Below, in pieces: positions 10,271 to 22,385 of a DNA stretch of 64,000 bases. The notes beneath the pieces are model-generated. The model saw nothing but the letters and a program-made list of their open reading frames with translations, ran no database searches and was not told the DNA's origin. The stretch covers positions 113,245,245 through 113,309,244 of the forward strand of contig OY757017.1 of assembly GCA_963580285.1 (NCBI GenBank), written 5' to 3'. Origin of the DNA: Lucinisca nassula. Its lineage: Eukaryota; Mollusca; Bivalvia; Lucinida; Lucinidae. Position 1 is the first letter of the stretch. The number at the start of each line of letters is the position of its first letter. The position numbers and the translations under genes are program-made.

Positions 10271-11850
10271 ATGCGTTTATTCACTAGTTTTAAAATGCTA
10301 AGTTTCCAGTCCTTAAGAACTTTATGCTCAACATACTCTCGCTTACACCATCGATTACCGAACTCATTCAAGGCAGCAGCGATTTCATCTCTACATTTAC
10401 TGAAATCAATTTTAGAAGGAAACCGATATTTCGGTCCTTTAGAAATTATATTCCTTATCCTAGAATCAGGAATAATTTTCAAATTGCCAGTAATTACATG
10501 ACCAGCAGCAGGATAGCAATACATTGTGTTTTTACAATCACATGGATCAGGAGTATTAGTATCAGTATCAAGATCTGAAACAAGTTTATTGAAATTAAAA
10601 ATGATAGATCTAAAAGGTTTGTTATATTTATATCAAATTATAGGTGTTTCAGTATTTTGAAAATAAGCAAGAATGGAAGAAAGCACCGAGCTCTCAAGGA
10701 AAATACTGGGCAAATCTATAAAATCAATACCCTTATTAATGAAGGATATTTTGAAGAAATGGCGTTTATGGTTAATTTCAGAATCAATGTAAGGACGGAG
10801 AGTATGCTGAGTGTAGCCTCTAGTTAAGAGAGCCGCATCATATAACTGATTAGAACTATCGTAGAATTTATTCGCCACGGTGTCCAGAAGACGTAAAACA
10901 GAAACGGGTAATGAACTTAGAAATGAAAGCATAGAGTGGCGTCCATGATTTAATAATACAATTCACTTCAGTCTAGTACTGTTTCGTTTAAAAGCATGTA
11001 ATTTACTTTTAAAGTTACCATTTTTCCTGGTGCCGTGAGATCTAGTTCTGCGTTTTCGACATTCCAGGAGCGAGAAAATATCAAAGTCCGGCATTCTGGA
11101 AATAATACCCTCATGATAAATGTTGTCATTAAATCCCAGTGGAAAAGGGGTGTGTAAAGATTTAATCCATTTCAGTTCAGCCTCATGTCTTTTAATAATT
11201 TTGAATCTAGATGTAGAATTTGCATCGTAGTAAAGTTTTTCCACTGGTTGTATAACAATGTTATTTACAGAATGACCTGTACGTCGAAAGTATCGGTACA
11301 AGAAAGTGTCAGTTTTCTTAGGCTTACTCATTCTACGATAATGCTCGTTCAATCTAGATTTAAGCATGCGGTTAGTTTGACCGACGTACTGCATATTATA
11401 GTTTGCAGCACGTCATGTAATTAGATAAATTAAATCTGTAGACTGTCATGTCAAATCAGACATGTTAACTACAGAGAAGCGTCTACCGTTTACAGATGAA
11501 GTAACGGTAGACGCAGTGCTTAAATGCGAAGAACATCTGCACCTCTTGGCATTGCACTTAGTAACACTAGGATACATTCCACTTCTTTTCCACGGATTAG
11601 TATATTTTCGAAGGACCGGCGATTTGAGAGGAGATAGTCTTATACGAAGACTACTCCCAAAAAACATTGGTATTGCCTGCTCCATTGAGATTAACTGAAG
11701 TTCCAGAAGAAAAATTTAAGGGTCTGGCCAATACCGAAGGCAACATAGTATTAAAGTTCTTAATAGAACGGGGAATCCGTATAGAAGAAGCAGAGTGTAA
11801 CCTAAGGGGTGATATTGATAGTTTAAATGTATTTGTGATACTCATGCGGG
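10271..11850 (-). pseudogene. Penelope-like element N-terminal half with GIY-YIG endonuclease
   Basis: On the minus strand, from about 11850: a poorly conserved leader, a Cys-rich segment (CNAKRCRCSSH), then STDLIYLIT, the GIY-YIG core QYVGQTNRMLKSRLNEHYRR with KRHEAELKWIK downstream (10963-11394), and a linker that includes FINKGIDFIDLPSIF (10633-10932) and VITGNLKIIPDSRIRN (10261-10524). The domain is single-frame from 11685 to 10963 except for two TGA codons (about 11446-11448 and 11413-11415), both at positions where the family usually has cysteine. The RT half follows in frame once the insertion at 5847-10261 is removed. The endonuclease is thus N-terminal, as in Naiad-type PLEs, not C-terminal as in Penelope. 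Confidence 0.82.
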
Positions 11851-12211
11851 TTTATAAGGTTTTGATACCGTCAAAACTAAAGCGATTTTCATACCGGTCA
11901 TTAAGTAAATCAGCATATAAAATTACTGAAGATAATTACTTCAATAGAAGGAAGGTACAACAAAAGCCCACAAAACATCTTAGTCTACTTAAAGTCCAGG
12001 GATGTCAAACAAGCAGTTGTTATACAACGAGGAATGAACATCGGTTTAATAATGACCTTTAACAGGTATCTAAAGGAAGTTATTTGATGGAACAGTGAAA
12101 AGCAATTGCATAAGCAATCCCTGAGGATTGGCAAAATAAGAGCATTAAATGTATGTACGGGGAGACCTTTTACAGCCGCCACACGGCACAAACAAAACAG
12201 CCCTGCTATGC
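11851..12211 (-). other. 5' region of the main PLE
   Basis: Between the endonuclease start and the upstream pseudo-LTR. Includes a segment at about 12150-12205 (GTACGGGGAGACC ... CCGCCACACGGC) related to the short repeats at 56090-56280 and 62660-62840. No clear ORF. Confidence 0.45.
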
Positions 12212-12935
12212 AAAGTAGAAGTAAAACAAAGATCAGGAATCGATACAATTAACTTACTCCACCCATCAAAGACACCAAAGGGCAAGAAACACAAACATGA
12301 AGCGACCAGACCATAATGGACACCTAAACAAAGGAAGGCCATAAGGACAGTTACTTTCCCACAAAATGGCCATATGGCCATCCAAAATAAAAAGACACAA
12401 GTGATACACACAGTAAGTAACAAACAACAACATAAATAAACCGCCACAGAACCGCCTCGGAACGGTAAGTGGAAAGATATCCACTGGGAGTGGGGGTGGG
12501 TGGGGGGGGGGGCTTAAATCGATTTTACGTGGCCACAATCCTCGCCCTCACTTCCGTCGCGATTTAGACAAATAATTTGTTCAGTCCGCATGAAGGCCTC
12601 CTAACTCATCAGTGCAACATCTCCGTTAACACAAAAAATCCAAGAACCACAGAGGTGAGACAACGGTGAGGACTCGACAGCAAGAAACCACTGAAATGCT
12701 GGAGCAAAAGAAAACCAACTGTTAGACTCCGATGGACCCGACCAGAGACAGAGCATCAGGCACCAACCAACATTACCTTGAATTAGATCTCTCTAATTCT
12801 CAATAAGCCTTTACGTTGGAACCGTCATAGAATCTGAGGCCTGACCCGACGGTGTGCAATTAAAGAGGGAAGCAAAGTTGCCAACCATGATTGGGTTAAT
12901 TACCAAGCATGCAGTCTGTCGTATAACATCCATGT
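12212..12935 (-). repeat. Upstream pseudo-LTR of the PLE (partial tandem copy)
   Basis: Same orientation and same 3' boundary (AAAGTAGAAG) as 3366-4234. It also carries about 80 bp of the RT coding end (12858-12935; GTGCAATTAAAGAGGGAAG) before being truncated. A partial upstream copy in direct orientation is the classic PLE arrangement. It has a G-rich low-complexity expansion at 12488-12512. Confidence 0.82.
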
Positions 12936-15737
12936 TATAGTCCCATTTATATTTATTCAAGGCTAGTTATGACAGTTTGCATTGTCATGCTATGTTTGAA
13001 TATATGTGATATGAATTAGTCACATATTAGTACTTTGACCCTCTTCTTCTATTACTATGTATTGTATACAACTGAGTCCCGACTGAGTTAGTTTTCTATA
13101 CAACTCCACCTGTGACACATGGCGCCCACTATTATGGATCGAATCCACTACATCAACTATTTAGGGTGTTCTGGTTGTATGTCATATGTCTGTCTGATGT
13201 CCTCTACTGTGTGTTATTATTCGTGATGTCTGATGTCCTCTGCTGTGAATTATTATTCGTGTATCTGTGATAAATATAGTTCTCACTATGTATCTTTGCT
13301 GCAGTGCGCGAAAATTGCCGGCCTCGTAAAAAATCAAAATCTTAAGTTTATTTAAGTTTATTTAATATAAGCAAGCTTGCATAAATTTACGCGTAACTAC
13401 ATTGTGCGTAGAATCTATGAACACTAGCTATTGACTAGTGGTATTTGAAGACATCACTGTCAAGATGATGATCCTGCACCTTTGATTATTGGCGGCACTT
13501 ACATGACAGCCGAACTGTTTTATAATTTTATTATTTAACTCTTACCATTATCAATTATCTGTGAATGCGTGTGTTTTGTGCTATATTTTAAGATTTCTGT
13601 GTTGGTGTAAAGCAGATAGATAGTGTTTCATTTTCAGATAGCTTGATATAACATAGACCTTTCATGATTTCTTTTTCATAGTCTGAAATGTTGCATTTAC
13701 AAACAGGGATAAATTACAATTTGAATGTGCCAGTGATAGACTGTATCTAATTTCAGTTTAGTTGAGTAGTCAATAGTTCATCATTATGTTTTGTGTTGTC
13801 TATGTGTATCCATTATTTAGACATTGCATAGCTGTCTGTGTTTGCATTATTAAGACACAGTGTAAATGTCTGTGTTTATGTTTTTGTAAGGCATAGTATA
13901 AATGCATGTTTTCCCCCAACTGCACCTATTTTGCATGACTTATTTCTAACACGCTTTTCACTCCACATGATGAATGCTGATGCCTGGAAGAGAAAATCTT
14001 ATTCTATTATTCAGATTAATTCCGGACTGTGATAGTTTGATTTCTATTTGAAATGTTACTTTTGTAGGTTGCCATACTCCCATTGTTACGTTGATTATTC
14101 TGATTCTTCCCCCATTTTGGTTGTTCATTTTAGTTACGTTTGTCCTTCCAGTTTAATTTTTGTCATGTTGGTTATTCTGATTCTTTACCACATTTTGTTT
14201 TTGCTCCTTTTTAGTTAGGTTTGGGCTTGTTTGGGAAAGAGCTGCTGACTCGGTTTACCTGTTGTCCGTTTTGTTAACTGTCGGCACTCCATGTTTGGAC
14301 TTCTTACCCCAGTGATATTGTGGGAAGTATTTAAGCTCTGATTGTATCAGTTCCTGATCGTTCCCTTTTGTTTTAATCTTAACACTCAATTGTAACACTC
14401 ACCACTTCCAAACTTTTGCAAAAGATATATTTTACAAAATAATATATTTAGGGAAATGCATTTCCCTACTTCTACAATAAAACCGATACACTTAACCCTG
14501 GCAACTTGTTCTAAACGTATATCCTTGATTTTCAGTGATGTTCCACTGTGTCTAAGCAACAAGAATGTCAACTTATACCGAAATTATACAGACGGAGTCT
14601 TGATCCATAAATAATTACTCTAGATGCCAAGATAAAAAAATCCTGATTTTTAGGCGGGCTTAGCCCGTCTATAGTCACCGTACACCTCAATATCAGATTT
14701 TTGTGCACCTCTTTAGACATGCCTTCTTGTAGTCCTCCGCTCAAAAAAGAAAACCTAAAATGAAAAAGCAGTACACGCAATAAATCCAATCAAGTTCGAC
14801 CGGACTGTTTGAAAAATTAATACTGTTTGTAAAAATAGACCTGCTTATTAGATTTCACGAATAAATTTGCGCTGAAAGCTGAGTATAAAAATCCGGTACT
14901 ATTTTCCTACGCCGTTGCTGTTTATGCTTGAAATAATTCCCTTTCATCCCCCAGTTTCTGAACAGAACCCTTCCAGCTTTGAAGTGAACCAATTCTTATA
15001 TAAGGGTGTATTGTTCTTCAAGTCATTGACAGTTGGCAAACGGTATAGAATCTGATGAGATTGCTCGTCACATGCCGTCTGATCTGGATCTGTAAGGTTT
15101 GTATCGGTATCTGTACCTGAATCGGTGTCTGCAGCGATGTACAGGGTTGAAAGGGTTGACACGCTTCTCTGTACTGATCAACATCGAACATACGGTAAAT
15201 GATCAATTAATTGGAACAGTAAAAAAATAAATACTGATCCGGGTGTTCGAATTATTAGATAATATCAGATTGGGAATTTATCAGTGTCCGAACTGTTTGA
15301 TCTGAAAGAATTCCAAGCATTGGATCAGTCTGTGTTCAATATTTTATACAACCACGTTTTTTTTTTCCCGTGGCCCTGTCAATCCGCACGTGATTAGAAG
15401 TTATAAATATCACTTATGCAGTGCAGAACCGTTTGATCTATAAATAAGTCAGTGTGTGCAGGGGGTCTTTGAATGCGAGTTTATCATGTAGTTACAAGTA
15501 TAAGGTTACACATTGTCATTAATGACATTTACACCTATTGAGCTATCACTATTCCCTTTAAAATGGGCGAGTCAATTTGTGATCTCAGGAATAACAGAAA
15601 TTGATTTTTTTTGGAGCAAATTCTTTTCTTAAGAGTAGCCCATATCTAGGAAAAAGATGATTTTTCAAAGAATTTCCTTATAGTCTGTAATATTTTTTTT
15701 TTGTTCCGGCTACCCAGCAGCAGACAAAGTCCAGCTA
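12936..15737. other. Non-coding AT-rich stretch
   Basis: No ORF above about 75 codons with recognisable content. A possible small LTR-like segment runs from about 12930 (TGTTATAGTC) to 13118 (GTGACACA) followed by TGGCGCCCACTATTATGG, which resembles a primer-binding site; no internal domain follows, so this is weak. A short TTTAGGCGGGC / GCCCGTC palindrome is near 14651-14672. Confidence 0.35.
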
Positions 15738-15990
15738 CATGTTTGTTTGTTTGTTTTGGAGTTTAACGGCCAAGTCAACACTATTTAGGTCATTTTTGAG
15801 CCGGTCAGTTTACCTATCCACACTTTCCTGGGCAGGCTGATACGTAAGCGGTTAACCAGTACAGTGCACATTCTTTCGCCAGAAACTGACAACTGCCCTT
15901 CTTGTATCAGCGGAAGGGAGAGAATGACCGTAGAAAAAGATTTCATGATCAATCTCCTAGAAAGAATGTTGCCGACCCCGGCCCAGCTAC
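15738..15990 (-). repeat. SINE-A copy, head-truncated
   Basis: Reverse complement of the body and tail of the SINE at 28515-28812: the GAGCCGGTCAGTTTACC, GCGGTTAACCAGTACAGTGC and CTTCCGC/GGAAGGGAGAGAATG blocks are all present. The tRNA-like head is missing. The tail gives the GTTTGTTTGTTTG run at its left end. Confidence 0.8.
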
Positions 15991-16053
15991 ATGTATATAT
16001 GGAATGTAATGTTGAAACCCGCAGTGGAGCTAAGCGCATAGATACTTCAGCAA

Positions 16054-16128
16054 CCCCCCCCCCCCCCACACACACACACACACACCCAAAAAAAAACAAA
16101 ACAAAAAAACACACACACACACACACCT
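16054..16128. repeat. Compound microsatellite C14-(CA)n-A-rich-(CA)n
   Basis: Simple-sequence DNA directly beside the SINE-A copy. Confidence 0.95.
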
Positions 16129-18588
16129 ATATTGTTTAAGCGCATAGTGAAGCCCCAGGCGAGACTGCGCAGCCTTGTTTGTGTGTTCTCTGTTTACTCA
16201 TAAGCTATCTCAAATCAGCGTAAGCCGGGGGCATGTAGCAATTCAATGCCCATCGGAGTAGGCCGGTGAAGACTGATTAGACTGTGCGGATGCAAAACCA
16301 TCGTGTTATTTAGATAGGCAAGTAACAAGAAAAAGAAAATGCGGACATCATACACAAATTTAACATGTGCATGTGTGATTTTCACTTTGTGCGCGATGAA
16401 ACGTTTCATTGAAGACACAATCCCGATTGCACAACTGCGCAGACTAGTCAGTCTTTTCTGTACGCACATGCACAATAAGTATTTTACTCGAGATAGGAGA
16501 TCTGAACAGACTGATCCTTGCATTTGGTAGCTAAGAATGTGTTTGTAATGTCGCAAGCAGTTTTTGCCGGTTAAATGTACGCACCGTCGTTTTAAGCCGG
16601 CGCACGGCGAACGAAAAAAAAAAAAAACGTTTCAAACGAAGGACCAGATCAGCCTGCGCATCTAGCCAATGTGGCCATAGTTTTCACCTGTTGTTCTTTG
16701 ATTAGCACAGAGGCCATGGTAGACACATACGAACAACAAAGATTGTTCAGACTGCATGCATGTGCAGGCTGACCTGAGTCTTCGCCCATCGCATATGACT
16801 TATTTTCTTAATCATGTTCCCCGAAATTACTTCCAACAAAACCTTGTCACTGTGAAATAAATGGACATCTTCACTTGCTACTCATAAAACCAGGGTAACC
16901 CAACAGGTACGAACCTGAATTAAACTCCCTTTTTGCATGCAACAACCATGATTTCACTCGCACGTGCTACAAGGCGTTCTGTGGAAAAAGGCGGGAAACT
17001 CTCAATTAATATTTAAAGGGGCGCTTCTGCTATCAAAGAGGCATTGAATCAATGCCACAGCACATGGAAAAGGGGTAACACTGTCACACAAATAATAATG
17101 AAAGCTGAAGCTACGCTTCAAAGAGTCTGAGAGCAAAGCGAAAACACTTGCATATGCATGGTGATCCAAGCCTTTGTAGACCACAATGCTACATCACCGA
17201 CTAGAATCAGCCTGCACATCGATGCAATGTGATCAGTCTTTACTGAACCCTTAAATCTTACGAAGTCACAAGGCTAAGTGAAACCCTTTGCCTTACATAC
17301 CGGTAGTGGATGCGCATGTTCAGTGTTTGCAGGTCGTTGAGCAACCAGCGAAGACACATCTTAGCGTACTCATTCATGCAATCCGATTAGAGTCTTCGCT
17401 GATCGCATGAGCCTGGTGCAGACGATGGGATTTTCACAACATAAATAAGTGAAACTCCTGTGGTTCATCAAAGTTGATCTAAGCACTTGCAGCCTGCGTT
17501 TCTCACAGTCTGATCAGTATTCGGTGATGGTATGAACCTTCCATTACCACAGGGCTACCCAATGAGAGAGAAGCGAAAACCATTTGCCTTACAGAGTGCA
17601 TGTTAATCCGAGTCTTTGGAAGTCGCACATATTTCATGCTAAGTTTTCTTTTTTTTCGTGCGCTAGCTCATATACGACCAGTAAGATGTTATAATGATAA
17701 ACCCGGGAGCGGTCCGAAATGCTTGTTCTGGATGCAGTTTTCGGCATTTTTGTGTGTTCGAAGTATCGAAAAATTTGAGAGTTCGAATTAAATGAGAAAG
17801 TTTTCAGCCACAAATTCGAAATAATTTTGGGTGTTCGAACTGTTAGGGTGTTCAAACTAATTGGTAGCCTACCGTATCCGACCGCTTTGGAGAGGTCTAA
17901 TTACATGTATAATTTCAAAATATAAATTTTATTTGCTGTGAGTTTACATGAAGTTCCGTGCTTTAAGCAAATAATGAAGGTCCTGATCAGATGCCACATT
18001 CTGTGTCTGTAACCAGGGTCTTCAGTATTTTCGAATGCTCCAGTAAAGGGACGCTTGGCACTGATGGGCAGATAAGCTGCATCTGTCTGATCAAGGCATA
18101 CAGTCTAATAATTTAAAATTCAGAAATTAAAGGGTCAAACGACTAACATGCAAAATTTAGCGACATTTTTTTTTCTTCTTTTGCATCTTTTTATGTCCCC
18201 ACTTCCAAAGGAAATGATTTGGCGTGTCCGTTAGGCTTTGACATTTTTTACAGAGGGGGAACAGAACAGAACAAAACAGGACAAAACAGAACTTTATTTA
18301 ACTAACTGCACAGGTGGCGTAAAGTTGAGCTTTTATCTCGAATTTACGGTATTAGCATGAAAAACAAAAAGGAACAGGCTCGTTTATGTTTATTTATTTA
18401 TGTATTTAGATTTATCTATTTATTTATTTATGTTTGCATTTCCTCCGTCGGATTTAGTATGTCTCCCTTTTCGACTAAGCCATTTTAACCATTTCGGATC
18501 TAGAGATCAGCTTAATTGACAGTATATTTTGGCCTAATATATCAACCTCCCTCAGTATTTTGATTTCATTTGGAAACATAAAATTGTA
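16129..18588. other. Non-coding stretch with degenerate repeats
   Basis: Contains an A13-15 run near 16615 and loosely repeated blocks at 17100-17600 (GCGAAAAC...TTGC, GTGAAACCCTTTGCCTTACA, GCGAAAACCATTTGCC) associated with CTGATCAG-type motifs. A CAGAACAAAACAGG-rich tract is at 18255-18295. No supported gene. Confidence 0.4.
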
Positions 18589-18589
18589 T

Positions 18590-18940
18590 AAATAAATATG
18601 TACTATAGAAGGGGTATCCTTTGGAAGCAAGGAATACACCACAGAACTGAAAAATAAGGAGTGTATGTGTTTTCTGGGCCAGACTAGCTAGTTTCGGCCA
18701 ATTAGGCCTCATCAGTGACCCTCAGATATTTTCAAAATTCCCCAATGGAATCAATGATCCCAAAGGACAAGAAAATATAATCTACACTATGATGTAGTTT
18801 GTTCCGACTCAGTGATCAAATGCAGCCGAATGCGAGTGTGTTGAAAACATCAGTATTATCACGAGTGCGATGCACGAGTGAAATTTCTGTTTTCAAAACA
18901 CAGAATGATGATTTGTAGTTTGTCCTCAGTGTATAGCTAT
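18590..18940 (+). repeat. Dispersed repeat also found in the 55-64 kb block
   Basis: 18590-18690 (GGGGTATCCTTTGG, AAGCAAGGAATACACCACAG, CCAGACTAGCTAGTTTCGGCC) matches the reverse complement of 60905-61022. 18690-18790 (GGCCTCATCAGTGACCCTCA, GATCCCAAAGGACAAGAAAA) matches 56690-56800 and the reverse complement of 62090-62220. Element type unknown. Confidence 0.65.
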
Positions 18941-18950
18941 GTGATTGTCA

Positions 18951-19255
18951 GTAGGCCGCCGCCAATCGGGGCTTAAAGAATTAGATAGGCTGCATGATGC
19001 TTCCACGCAGTGCTAAAATCCGGCCGCATTCAAGTACTTGTAAACAGCTTAGAGTACCTAAACCTGTTCACGTAAAGCGGTGCTAGTCGGACCGTCTATG
19101 CTTATAAACCCTATTGGTTTCATTGGGCGACAGGGCTTGAGATGTCATTTCATCTCAATGTCGGGTTAAAGTCCCACAAAATTGGAAGCAGCGTCTCCAA
19201 AATGACCTATACAGTGTTGACGGGGACATTTAACCTCAAATCAAACAAACAATGT
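18951..19255 (+). repeat. SINE-B-like repeat, copy 1
   Basis: About 300 bp. Conserved blocks: GCTGCATGATGCTTCCACGC, AAACCCTATTGGTTTCATT, GACAGGGCTTGAGATGTCAT, AATGTCGGG, and a tail CAGTGTTGACGGGGAC...CAAATCAAACAAAC. At least five near-full copies occur in this window, in both orientations. Confidence 0.8.
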
Positions 19256-19306
19256 GATCGTCAGCAAAGTTGGTGCAAATTAATTAAGATACAGGAAGGT
19301 GCATGT

Positions 19307-19309
19307 AAG

Positions 19310-19349
<40 letters not shown>
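19307..19349. repeat. (AAAT)n microsatellite
   Basis: About ten tandem AAAT units. Confidence 0.95.
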
Positions 19350-19904
19350 AGTTTCTTCCATCTTGAAAAGATTCAACTTCTTGGAGACCTACATCGTGTC
19401 TGTGGTCTTTTATTGAAATAGCCTGTTTGAAGATAAATACACTAAATGATAAATTCAAGAGCAATTACGTGTGACTGTAGTCATTTTTTCAAGTTTTAAC
19501 TATTAAAAGAGCATTGTAAATAGATGACATTACTCGCCCGCCTCTCAGTACTTTCAGTACTTTGATTTTGTTTTCTGTTGTTCATTCAAGCACTCTGATT
19601 ACATAAATACGCACGAGGTCAAATCATTGCACCTAACTGTATTGAGTAAAATGTAGGTTACCGAGGAATTTTTTTATCGACGATCCTATATAGCAAGCCG
19701 AAGGCGCAGGAACTTGAAGCTAGGCTCGCTATGTAGGGTAGCCGATTTGGCTTTTTGACAATTACTAATTGATTATACTGTATTGATGGGGGGTCATCCG
19801 TATCAACACAAGGTCCACCAATATTATCGGAGGTCAAGTGATATTTAGCTGAGGTCAAAAATCAATGTTTGAATTGTGTCAATAAACTATCATGAATCAA
19901 GTAA

Positions 19905-20024
19905 TCAAGTAATTTCATATTAGCACAGTTACAGGTCCTTGGCCAGTTGTCTGGGCGTTCGGCCTCGGGCCCATACAGCAGACCTCGGACTTGTAACTGG
20001 GCCAATACGAAATTACTTGATTAT
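19905..20024. repeat. Foldback hairpin, about 120 bp
   Basis: ATCAAGTAATTTC...AGTTACAGGTCC on the left faces GGACTTGTAACT...GAAATTACTTGAT on the right, with a loop of roughly 50 bases rich in GGCC. It looks like a small MITE-type foldback with no coding content. Confidence 0.7.
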
Positions 20025-21227
20025 AGTCCGGGATTTGAGACCAGATTTCGAAAAATTTAATGCACCCAAAATTCTCACGCTTTATTTGTGCATTTTCATT
20101 GAGATAGAAGCCTAACCTATATGACATGTGATTATTTAGCAAATCTGGTGGGGAAAAGGGTTTGAAAATTCTATGAGTTTACACCCACCCCCATGCGAAG
20201 GGTATAGTTGGATTAAGTTTAACTATGTGTAGCTTGCGCTTGCAAATGAATGTTGATTTATTGCATCAGCCAAAATAGTTGTCAATACTCGAAGACACCA
20301 AAATTCATGACATGACGTAACTACATCCGGTGTTACCATAAATTTTGACCATTGAAATTTGGCCCCACAAATTTGGTAAAATTTACATTATTTTCGAGCT
20401 AAATGATTTTTAGTACTTTTTGAAACAATTTCTTTTTCGTCAGTATGCAGGACGATAATTTATGCACGTGCATGTGTAACTTGATGACTCTTTTTCAGTA
20501 TGCAGTATGCAACAAGGGACTCCGATAACTATGGCACTTTTACCGCTTTTTTCTGTTGTGTCACAGATCGTGATAAAATTCCATATTAAAACAAACATAA
20601 AATACATTATTTTACTGGATGGTCATAGGTGTATCATAACAGGGACCAATAGATATATTTTTGAAAACTTACTGATGGCCAATTCCTTCCGGTTTACATT
20701 TAGTGAGGGGAATATACATCACCAAGGATATTTGTCAGCGGCTGAACTATCAAGTGATTCTCTAAACTGGTGTCTTGAATCAATCAACATTTAATGAATA
20801 CATTGTATATGTCAAGAATCATTACCCAAAGTTTCCGGTTTGTGCTGAAGGCTCCCCAAGTAACATCGACATTCTTATATTTAAAACACGAAAATGTTAC
20901 CGGCCACTACAAGGTCTCTATTGAAATCTTACTGGGTACCTTATTTTCTGTTAAGTCGCACGACTAAAAATAAATAGTACCCGAACTTTAATGTAACGTA
21001 AAGCTACCCCTTAAACATTCTTCTATCTGCTCTTTTCCCAGAGTTGTGATATAACCTGTAATCGTGCATCTTAAGATGTCACCTGCACTTACTTTCTACC
21101 ATCTCGTTGGACAACCTGCCTTCGGTAGCCTTGTTCCTCTATTCACCATTAGCTCTTAAGTATTCTGTGTCTCTTGTCACACACTGATTAGTATAGTCTT
21201 CATCTCCTTTTGTACTACTTCCTTTTA
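20025..21227. other. Unassigned stretch
   Basis: A 95-codon open frame at 20507-20794 (+) has no recognised motif and could be chance. No repeats shared with the rest of the window were noticed. Confidence 0.35.
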
Positions 21228-21528
21228 CTGGCAGCCCCGCCCATAGGGGCTTGAAGAAATATATGGGCTGCATGATGCTTCCACGCAGAGCTGAATCCGG
21301 CCCGCACACTAGTACTGGTAAACAGCTTAGAGGATTTAAGCCTGTCCAGGAACCGCGGTGCGAGGCGGACCGTCCATGCTAATAACCCTATTGGTTTATT
21401 GGACGACAGGGCTTGAGATGTCATTTCATCTCAATGTCGGGTAAAAGTCCCACAAAATTGGAAGCAACGTCTCCAAAATGATCTTTACAGTGTTGGCGGG
21501 GACGTTAAACCTGAAATCAACCAACCAA
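21228..21528 (+). repeat. SINE-B-like repeat, copy 2
   Basis: GCCCCGCCCATAGGGGCTTG at one end, GGGACGTTAAACCTGAAATC and CAACCAA at the other, with all internal blocks of copy 1 in order. Confidence 0.82.
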
Positions 21529-21889
21529 ATCCTTTTACTGATATTTGTCCCACATATTGATTATTTTTGGTTTAAAGGCACGTCGACCCTTGTTAGTCAT
21601 TTTGTGTCCTCTCCTCAGAGAAAGGGAGAAAACTGATAGTTGAGCAGATGAAAGTGAGTGACAGAAGAGAAAGGGGAAAAATGGAAAAGCAGAAACAGAA
21701 GAAATAACAGGATTCCATCTCTACCCTTACCTGCTGCAAGAACAGCAGGTCTTGTCCAGCTGCAAACCACTACCAGCTGGACGCCCTATTGACGCAAAGT
21801 ACACGTTGCCCCAATTGTCCCAAAAAGATTGACCGAAAAGGCCTTCTATGACAAGCCATCAGAAGTTATCACGTTTGAAAAACAGAGTG
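21529..21889. other. Unassigned stretch
   Basis: Low-complexity purine-rich segment near 21620-21700, otherwise featureless. Confidence 0.3.
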
Positions 21890-22385
21890 TAGGCAATGAT
21901 CAGGAATCTATACGAAATATCTCGCATCTCCTATTCAAAACAACAAAATGAAAACGTGGAAAGCCAGAAGGACAGTTATCTCTTGCCATGGCCAAACGGC
22001 TATCCAAAATGAAAAAGGCATTAGCAATACATACATCTTAAGGACTAACTATGAAAATAATAAACTACAGAAAATGACCGCCTTGGAACGATGTCAATAA
22101 GAAGATTTACGGGGATGGGGGTGGACACTTTAATTGATTTTAGGTGGCCACAATGCTCGCCCTTGATAGTTTTGGTCAAAACCGATAAGTTGTTCACTCT
22201 GCATGATGGAATTCTGGCTAATCAGTGCAACATCTCCGAGAACAGAAAATCAAACGAATAAAGAGACGAAACAAAGATGCCGACTCGACAGCATGGAATA
22301 TCTAGAATGCTGCAGCAAAGAAACCAAACAGTTGGCTCCGGTTATTCCTACCAGAGACAGAGCATCAGACACCTACCTTCAGGCG
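21890..22385 (-). repeat. Ancient PLE 3'-UTR copy
   Basis: Shares ordered blocks with the main 3' UTR (CAGAAGGACAGTTA, GCCTTGGAACG, GGTGGCCACAATGCTCGCCC, CAGTGCAACATCTCCGAGAA, GACTCGACAGCA) but is visibly more diverged than the copies at 1-4.2 kb, implying an older insertion of the same family. Confidence 0.7.

Noticed and set aside
12930..13140. Possible small solo LTR with adjacent TGGCGCCCA primer site
   Set aside because: No second LTR, no TSD and no internal domains; kept only as a remark.
20507..20794. 95-codon ORF
   Set aside because: No domain, no second exon or splice context that I can defend.
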